Shown: piece after piece, positions 57,061-64,000 of the stretch
How positions within the stretch are numbered: the first letter of the stretch is position 1
Layout: each line of letters starts with the position of its first letter
Origin: Pseudomonas hamedanensis
Lineage (GTDB): Bacteria; Pseudomonadota; Gammaproteobacteria; Pseudomonadales; Pseudomonadaceae
Assembly (NCBI RefSeq): GCF_014268595.2
Contig: NZ_CP077091.1
Span: 5,886,001-5,950,000 of the forward strand
DNA: 64,000 bases
Direction of reading: 5' to 3'
Position numbers and translations under genes: made by a program
Notes under the pieces: model-generated
Database searches by the model: none
Told to the model about the DNA's origin: nothing
What the model saw: only the letters and a program-made list of their open reading frames with translations

Positions 57061-58254
57061 TTATTCGATGATTTTGGCTACGACACCAGCGCCGACGGTA
57101 CGACCGCCTTCACGGATAGCGAAACGCAGACCATCTTCCATCGCGATGGTTTTGATCAGGGTAACAACCATTTTGATGTTGTCGCCCGGCATTACCATCT
57201 CAACGCCTTCCGGCAGCTCGCAGTTACCAGTCACATCAGTAGTACGGAAGTAGAACTGTGGACGGTAGCCTTTGAAGAACGGAGTGTGACGACCGCCTTC
57301 TTCTTTGCTCAGTACGTACACTTCAGCTTCGAACTTGGTGTGCGGCTTGACCGAACCTGGCTTGACCAGAACCTGGCCACGCTCAACGTCGTCACGCTTG
57401 GTACCACGCAGCAGAACGCCGCAGTTCTCGCCAGCACGACCTTCGTCGAGCAGTTTACGGAACATTTCAACACCGGTGCAGGTGGTGACAGTAGTGTCAC
57501 GCAGACCAACGATTTCCAGTGGATCCTGAACCTTGACGATACCGCGCTCGATACGACCGGTTACAACAGTACCGCGACCGGAGATCGAGAATACGTCTTC
57601 GATTGGCATCAGGAACGGCTTGTCGATAACACGGACTGGATCCGGGATGTAGCTGTCCAGAGTCTCAACCAGCTTACGAACGGACGTGGTGCCCATTTCG
57701 TTATCGTCTTTGCCTTCCAGAGCCATACGAGCAGAACCGATGATGATCGGAGTGTCGTCACCTGGGAAGTCGTAAGTGCTCAGCAGATCGCGCACTTCCA
57801 TCTCAACCAGTTCCAGCAGCTCAGCGTCGTCTACCAGGTCAGCCTTGTTCAGGTAAACCACGATGTACGGAACGCCTACCTGACGGGACAGCAGGATGTG
57901 CTCACGGGTTTGCGGCATCGGACCATCAGCGGCCGAGCAAACCAGGATCGCGCCGTCCATCTGGGCAGCACCGGTGATCATGTTCTTCACATAGTCAGCG
58001 TGACCTGGGCAGTCAACGTGAGCGTAGTGACGGATCAGCGAGTTGTATTCAACGTGTGCGGTGTTGATGGTGATACCACGAGCTTTTTCTTCTGGCGCGC
58101 TGTCGATCTTGTCGAAGTCAACGATTGCCGAACCGAATACTTCGGAGCAAACGCGAGTCAGAGCAGCAGTCAGAGTGGTTTTACCGTGGTCAACGTGACC
58201 AATGGTCCCTACGTTGACGTGGGGCAGGGAACGATCAAATTTTTCCTTAGCCAT
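57061..58254 (-). CDS. tuf: Elongation factor Tu, copy 2 (tufB position)
   Basis: A 397-residue EF-Tu with intact GTPase motifs, starting at [12 protein letters not shown]; five extra upstream residues are discarded. The protein is identical to that at 40503-41696. At DNA level the middle of the gene is almost unchanged, while about 90 bases at the 3' end and the first 50 bases carry clustered silent changes. It is placed after tRNA-Thr and before tRNA-Trp, the tufB position. Confidence 0.99.
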   Translation of the reverse strand: MAKEKFDRSLPHVNVGTIGHVDHGKTTLTAALTRVCSEVFGSAIVDFDKIDSAPEEKARGITINTAHVEYNSLIRHYAHVDCPGHADYVKNMITGAAQMDGAILVCSAADGPMPQTREHILLSRQVGVPYIVVYLNKADLVDDAELLELVEMEVRDLLSTYDFPGDDTPIIIGSARMALEGKDDNEMGTTSVRKLVETLDSYIPDPVRVIDKPFLMPIEDVFSISGRGTVVTGRIERGIVKVQDPLEIVGLRDTTVTTCTGVEMFRKLLDEGRAGENCGVLLRGTKRDDVERGQVLVKPGSVKPHTKFEAEVYVLSKEEGGRHTPFFKGYRPQFYFRTTDVTGNCELPEGVEMVMPGDNIKMVVTLIKTIAMEDGLRFAIREGGRTVGAGVVAKIIE

Positions 58255-58301
58255 CGATATCACCCTCAAACAGAAGAATTAGACAAACAATATCAACCAT
58301 T

Positions 58302-58333
58302 AAAACAAAGGCAGATATTTTCATATCTGCCTT
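58302..58333 (-). terminator. Hairpin between tRNA-Thr and tuf copy 2
   Basis: A perfect 11-bp stem AAGGCAGATAT/ATATCTGCCTT with a GAAA loop, followed by TGTTTTAATGG on the minus strand. It may end part of the tRNA transcripts or mark a processing boundary before tuf. Confidence 0.7.
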
Positions 58334-58339
58334 GTTATA

Positions 58340-58415
58340 TGGAGCTCTTGAGCGGATTTGAACCGCTGACCTCACCCTTACCAAGGGTGTGCTCTACCAA
58401 CTGAGCTACAAGAGC
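58340..58415 (-). tRNA. tRNA-Thr (GGT)
   Basis: 76 bases with encoded CCA. The acceptor stem is GCTCTTG/CAAGAGC, the anticodon loop CTTGGTAAG gives GGT, and the T loop is GTTCAAAT. Third of three clustered tRNAs ahead of tuf. Confidence 0.97.
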
Positions 58416-58441
58416 AAAACCCTTTGCACAACCTGCAAACT

Positions 58442-58515
<74 letters not shown>

Positions 58516-58540
58516 GGAGCCTGCAGCTCACGCTTAAATC

Positions 58541-58625
58541 TGGTGGAGGGAGAAGGATTCGAACCTTCGAAGTCGTAGACGTCAGATTTACAGTCTGATC
58601 CCTTTGGCCGCTCGGGAACCCCTCC
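58541..58625 (-). tRNA. tRNA-Tyr (GTA)
   Basis: 85 bases with encoded CCA and a long variable arm. The acceptor stem is GGAGGGG/CTCCCTCC, and the anticodon loop CTGTAAAT gives GTA. First tRNA of the cluster, 13 bases after the -10 of its promoter. Confidence 0.97.
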
Positions 58626-58638
58626 TAATCAGGCCGGC

Positions 58639-58666
58639 ATTCTATATCATGCCAAACCCCTGTCAA
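58639..58666 (-). promoter_or_regulatory. Sigma70 promoter of the tRNA-tuf operon, proximal
   Basis: On the minus strand TTGACA (58666-58661) and TAGAAT (58644-58639) with a 16-bp spacer. It is followed by GCCGGCCTG, a GC-rich discriminator of the kind expected for stringent control of stable RNA. Confidence 0.85.
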
Positions 58667-58755
58667 GCATTTTCTCATTTAAAAACCTGAGCTTAGCTGC
58701 GTTGACACGCTTCACTTTGAAATCCGGTTAAGGTGTTCGCTGTGGAGCGGGCGCC

Positions 58756-58784
58756 ATTCTATGCAAACTATTCAGCAGGTGCAA
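58756..58784 (-). promoter_or_regulatory. Putative sigma70 promoter upstream of the tRNA cluster, distal
   Basis: On the minus strand TTGCAC (58784-58779) and TAGAAT (58761-58756) with a 17-bp spacer. It overlaps the last codons of the upstream small gene and is followed by a GC-rich GGCGCCC discriminator. Confidence 0.55.
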
Positions 58785-59199
58785 CCCCTTCGCACAGCAT
58801 TATTTTATGTTTTAACTCATTGAATTCCTTGGAAAGGTTTTGCAGCTGCTGATCACCCAACAAGCGCTGCCCCTCCGGTGTAACTGTCAGCCAGAAACCG
58901 CTTCCGGCAGCATCCTTTGGGGCGGACTGCGCATTAACCTTCATCGCTGACAGCCGCTGCTGCAATCTGATAATCGAATCCTCATCAGAAAAGCCACCAA
59001 GGAACAGGCACTGCTGACGCGCTACACCCTCCTCGATGCGCCCATTGCCGGCAGCCTCACTCAACAGACGAATGTCCTGTTGTGAACCACGATACAAACT
59101 TAAAGGCGTTACGTCTTTGGCTCGCAGAGGTGCTTCTTGCTGATGCCAGACATAATAAAAAACGTTGAGTACAATAAGCAGCAGGAACAACCAACGCAT
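58768..59199 (-). CDS. Small membrane-anchored protein of unknown function (SPOR-like)
   Basis: A 143-residue protein starting at 59199, with GAGG upstream; the longer frame to 59298 overlaps coaX. One N-terminal hydrophobic helix (residues 3-18, WLFLLLIVLNVFYYVW) would anchor it in the inner membrane with the rest outside. The later part has a SPOR-like pattern (CLFLGGFSDEDSIIRLQQRL, then GFWLTVTP), a fold that in other proteins binds denuded septal peptidoglycan. It follows coaX by 7 bp, at the end of a birA-coaX operon. Its function is not established. Confidence 0.75.
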   Translation of the reverse strand: MRWLFLLLIVLNVFYYVWHQQEAPLRAKDVTPLSLYRGSQQDIRLLSEAAGNGRIEEGVARQQCLFLGGFSDEDSIIRLQQRLSAMKVNAQSAPKDAAGSGFWLTVTPEGQRLLGDQQLQNLSKEFNELKHKIMLCEGVAPAE

Positions 59200-59206
59200 A
59201 TAAACC

Positions 59207-59959
59207 TCAGGACAATGGACACGCCATAGCCAAGCCGACAAAGACCAGGTCAGGTATAACCCTGGCCTCGGGCGAGACACCCGCAACCAATTCGGCATCC
59301 CCGCCCGTGATGAAGACAGTAAAACCTTCCCCCCAATAAGCGCGTGCCAGCTCCAACTGGGTCAGGACGAAGCCTCTCAACATCAAAGAACAACCACGCT
59401 CTACAGCCTCAACGGTAGTCCGCCCCGGGACATGACTGGAAAGCGCCCGCTCCGCCGCCTCATCTCCGTAGCGAATTTTGCGTGTATGTGTGCGCAGCTG
59501 ATTCCGCATCAACGGCATACCAGGACAAATAAACCCCCCGAGATGCTCACCGTCAGCTGCAACGAAATCAGCAGTGACCGCAGTGCCGAAATCCAGAACG
59601 AGACAGGGCCGACCGGCAGCCAGATGAAAACCACCAAGCATCGCGAGCCAGCGGTCAAGCCCAAGCCGCTCATAGTCTTCATAACCATTGCGCACGCCAG
59701 ACATCTCACGGGCAGGCTTCGCCGATACGATAGGAATACTGAACTCTCGCTCAATCAGCTCGATCAATGCGCCGGTTTCTTCGCTCGTCCTGACACTGAC
59801 TAAACGACATTTGCGCAGCGACAGCGACGCAATCATTCGCAGGCTTTCAATCAGTGCCTGATTGGAGTCTACAACCCCTTCCGAAACTACAGTTCCAACC
59901 AGGGCTTTCAGCACGCGCCACTTTATAAAGCTGTTGCCGCAGTCAAGCTCAAGAATCAT
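59207..59959 (-). CDS. coaX: Type III pantothenate kinase
   Basis: A 250-residue CoaX of the ASKHA fold, which phosphorylates pantothenate as the first step of coenzyme A synthesis. The phosphate-binding [13 protein letters not shown] lies at the N-terminus, [11 protein letters not shown] near residue 122 and a late ITGGDAELV. The ATG at 59959 is preferred; a GTG at 59962 is possible. It overlaps the end of birA by 11 bases. Confidence 0.95.
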   Translation of the reverse strand: MILELDCGNSFIKWRVLKALVGTVVSEGVVDSNQALIESLRMIASLSLRKCRLVSVRTSEETGALIELIEREFSIPIVSAKPAREMSGVRNGYEDYERLGLDRWLAMLGGFHLAAGRPCLVLDFGTAVTADFVAADGEHLGGFICPGMPLMRNQLRTHTRKIRYGDEAAERALSSHVPGRTTVEAVERGCSLMLRGFVLTQLELARAYWGEGFTVFITGGDAELVAGVSPEARVIPDLVFVGLAMACPLS

Positions 59960-60902
59960 CACGCAACCTCAGGCTGAGCTCTCCGCCACTAAATACCTTC
60001 TCAACACCGTCCACTCTGAGGCGCAGCCCACCCTGATTATCAATTCCGAGCACAACGCCATCTATATGACTGTTACCCGCAATCAAGGAAACCGAGCGCC
60101 CTTGCCAGAGATGATTTTCCGCCCATTCGGCCTGGAGACTAGCGAAACCATTGGCTTGGTGCTTTTGAATATAAGTGCTGAGCTGATTGCTCAGCTCAGC
60201 CACCAGAGCATTGCGGTCACAGGCCTTACCTGACTCTAGTCTTATAGAAGTCCATTGCTGATCGACCCCTTCCGCAATTTGCATATTCACGTTGATCCCT
60301 ATTCCCAGCACAACATGACAGACATCCGCCGGGTCCCCAACAAGCTCGAGCAGAATGCCAGCGATCTTCTTGCTGCCAACCAAAACATCGTTGGGCCACT
60401 TCAGTCCGGCATTCGACACTCCCGAATTTCGCAAGGCCTGCACAACAGCGAGGCCTACGACGAGACTCAGCCCTTCGAGCTGACGCATACCGCCATCGAT
60501 ACGCAGAGCCAGGCTGTAGTAAAGGTTTTCGGCAAACGGGCTTACCCATTTCCGTCCTCGACGACCACGCCCGGCGGTCTGCCGTTCAGCCAGCACCAAA
60601 AAAGGCGCGGAAGCACCCTGTGCAATGGAGCGCAAAGCTTCGGCATTTGTCGAATCGACAGAATCGAAGACAGTCACAGGCCATTGAGGCGACTTTTTGG
60701 CTATTTCCACAGGATCAAGCAACATCAGTGGCGCAGACAATTGATATCCCCGCCCGCGAACTTTGTGGATTGACAGACCAAGCTCAGCCTCAAGATGCTG
60801 CAGTTGCTTCCATACAGCACTTCGACTTATTCCCAGGGCTGTCCCTAGATCCTGTCCGGAATGGAATCGACCGTCCTTCAATAGGTTCAACAACGTCAAC
60901 AT
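59949..60902 (-). CDS. birA: Bifunctional biotin ligase / biotin operon repressor
   Basis: A 317-residue BirA. The N-terminal winged helix (about residues 1-62, [12 protein letters not shown] as recognition helix) suggests it represses biotin synthesis genes. The ligase domain has the biotinoyl-AMP loop GRGRRGRKW near residue 115 and a KWPNDV motif near 168, and a small C-terminal SH3-like domain follows. It is the first gene of the birA-coaX-small protein operon and follows the rRNA operon on the same strand. Confidence 0.96.
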   Translation of the reverse strand: MLTLLNLLKDGRFHSGQDLGTALGISRSAVWKQLQHLEAELGLSIHKVRGRGYQLSAPLMLLDPVEIAKKSPQWPVTVFDSVDSTNAEALRSIAQGASAPFLVLAERQTAGRGRRGRKWVSPFAENLYYSLALRIDGGMRQLEGLSLVVGLAVVQALRNSGVSNAGLKWPNDVLVGSKKIAGILLELVGDPADVCHVVLGIGINVNMQIAEGVDQQWTSIRLESGKACDRNALVAELSNQLSTYIQKHQANGFASLQAEWAENHLWQGRSVSLIAGNSHIDGVVLGIDNQGGLRLRVDGVEKVFSGGELSLRLRDDS

Positions 60903-60988
60903 GCAGGTTTCGCCTCACAATGAGGCCCGAATGATAGCCATGCCCCGGGCCGTTGCATAGAAATCAAGCAGACACATTTCTTGCGGAC

Positions 60989-61023
60989 AAAACAAAACCC
61001 CAACTGCTTTCGCAATTGGGGTT
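60989..61023 (-). terminator. Rho-independent terminator of the rRNA operon
   Basis: A 12-bp stem AACCCCAATTGC/GCAGTTGGGGTT (one G-T pair) with a three-base loop, followed on the minus strand by TTGTTTTG. It lies 12 bp after 5S rRNA. Confidence 0.93.
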
Positions 61024-61035
61024 TCGGAATTTAAT

Positions 61036-61151
61036 CTTGACGATGACCTACTCTCACATGGGGAAACCCCACACTACCATCGGCGATGCATCGTTTCACT
61101 GCTGAGTTCGGGATGGGATCAGGTGGTTCCAACGCTCTATGGTCGTCAAGA
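61036..61151 (-). rRNA. rrf: 5S ribosomal RNA
   Basis: About 116 bases. On the minus strand it contains GACGACCATAGAGCGTTGG, CATCCCGAACTCAGCAGTGA and GTGGGGTTTCCCCATGTGAG, the conserved Pseudomonas 5S segments. End points are approximate by a few bases. A 169-bp spacer without a gene separates it from the 23S. Confidence 0.95.
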
Positions 61152-61320
61152 AATTCGGGTACCGAATCGTGGCCAGACGGCCGCGCTTCAGCAAATTGGG
61201 TATGTGACAGCTTTCGGTGTTTGTGAGATTCAAACTTTCGGTTCGTTTCGTCTTCACACACCGCAATCTGGTGCTCTTTCGCTTTTCAGCTCGAAGCAAG
61301 CAAATTGCTTGGGTGTTATA

Positions 61321-64000
<2,680 letters not shown>

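Overview
This window is a stretch of a Pseudomonas chromosome, most likely from the P. fluorescens group. Three things point there. The proteins read as Pseudomonas throughout. The run ssb, MFS transporter, uvrA, ferritin, katA, then the rplQ-to-rpsJ ribosomal cluster has the order I recall from P. aeruginosa. The left third carries the short inverted-repeat (REP/REPIN) elements with GAGC(A/G)GGCTCRCTCC-like cores typical of fluorescent pseudomonads. The right end is the 3' side of an rRNA operon read on the minus strand (5S, then most of the 23S).

Accessory region, about 1-19.2 kb. It opens with the C-terminal end of an Lhr-type helicase, followed by a YbiO-like MscS channel. A four-gene overlapping operon follows (DUF72, YbhP-like EEP hydrolase, ClsB cardiolipin synthase, YbhN-like membrane protein), which resembles E. 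coli ybhPON plus one extra gene. Next come an alpha/beta hydrolase that overlaps a DUF3182 gene, and a GlxA-type regulator divergent from an isochorismatase-like hydrolase. The six-gene yjfI-J-K-L-M-C operon is next: DUF2170, a PspA-like coiled coil, DUF2491, DUF350, DUF1190 and a glutathionylspermidine-synthase-like ATP-grasp enzyme. After it lie a thioredoxin-reductase-like flavoprotein, a divergent SRAP protein and proline iminopeptidase. Five clear REP pairs and one decayed pair are all confined to this part.

Conserved core, about 19.3-61 kb, almost all on the minus strand. It begins with ssb and a YajR-like MFS transporter, divergent from uvrA, followed by a ferritin and catalase. In transcription order (right to left) the rest is: birA, coaX and a small membrane-anchored protein; tRNA-Tyr, tRNA-Gly, tRNA-Thr, tuf, tRNA-Trp, secE and nusG; rplKAJL and rpoBC; rpsL, rpsG, fusA and a second tuf; and the S10, spc and alpha operons ending at rplQ. 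The genes together make and assemble ribosomes, RNA polymerase and the Sec translocon.

The sequence shows sigma70-type promoters with 16-17 bp spacers before tRNA-Tyr (two), rpsL, rpsJ, rpsH and rpsM. The last two sit inside the spc/alpha cluster, each directly after a strong hairpin, and suggest that the cluster is split into separately started transcripts. Other points of interest are a perfect 12-bp inverted repeat bracketing a putative yjf promoter, a ferritin that lacks the haem-ligand Met52, and a SRAP protein that lacks two of the four usual active-site residues. I saw no CRISPR array, prophage, insertion sequence or obvious defence island.
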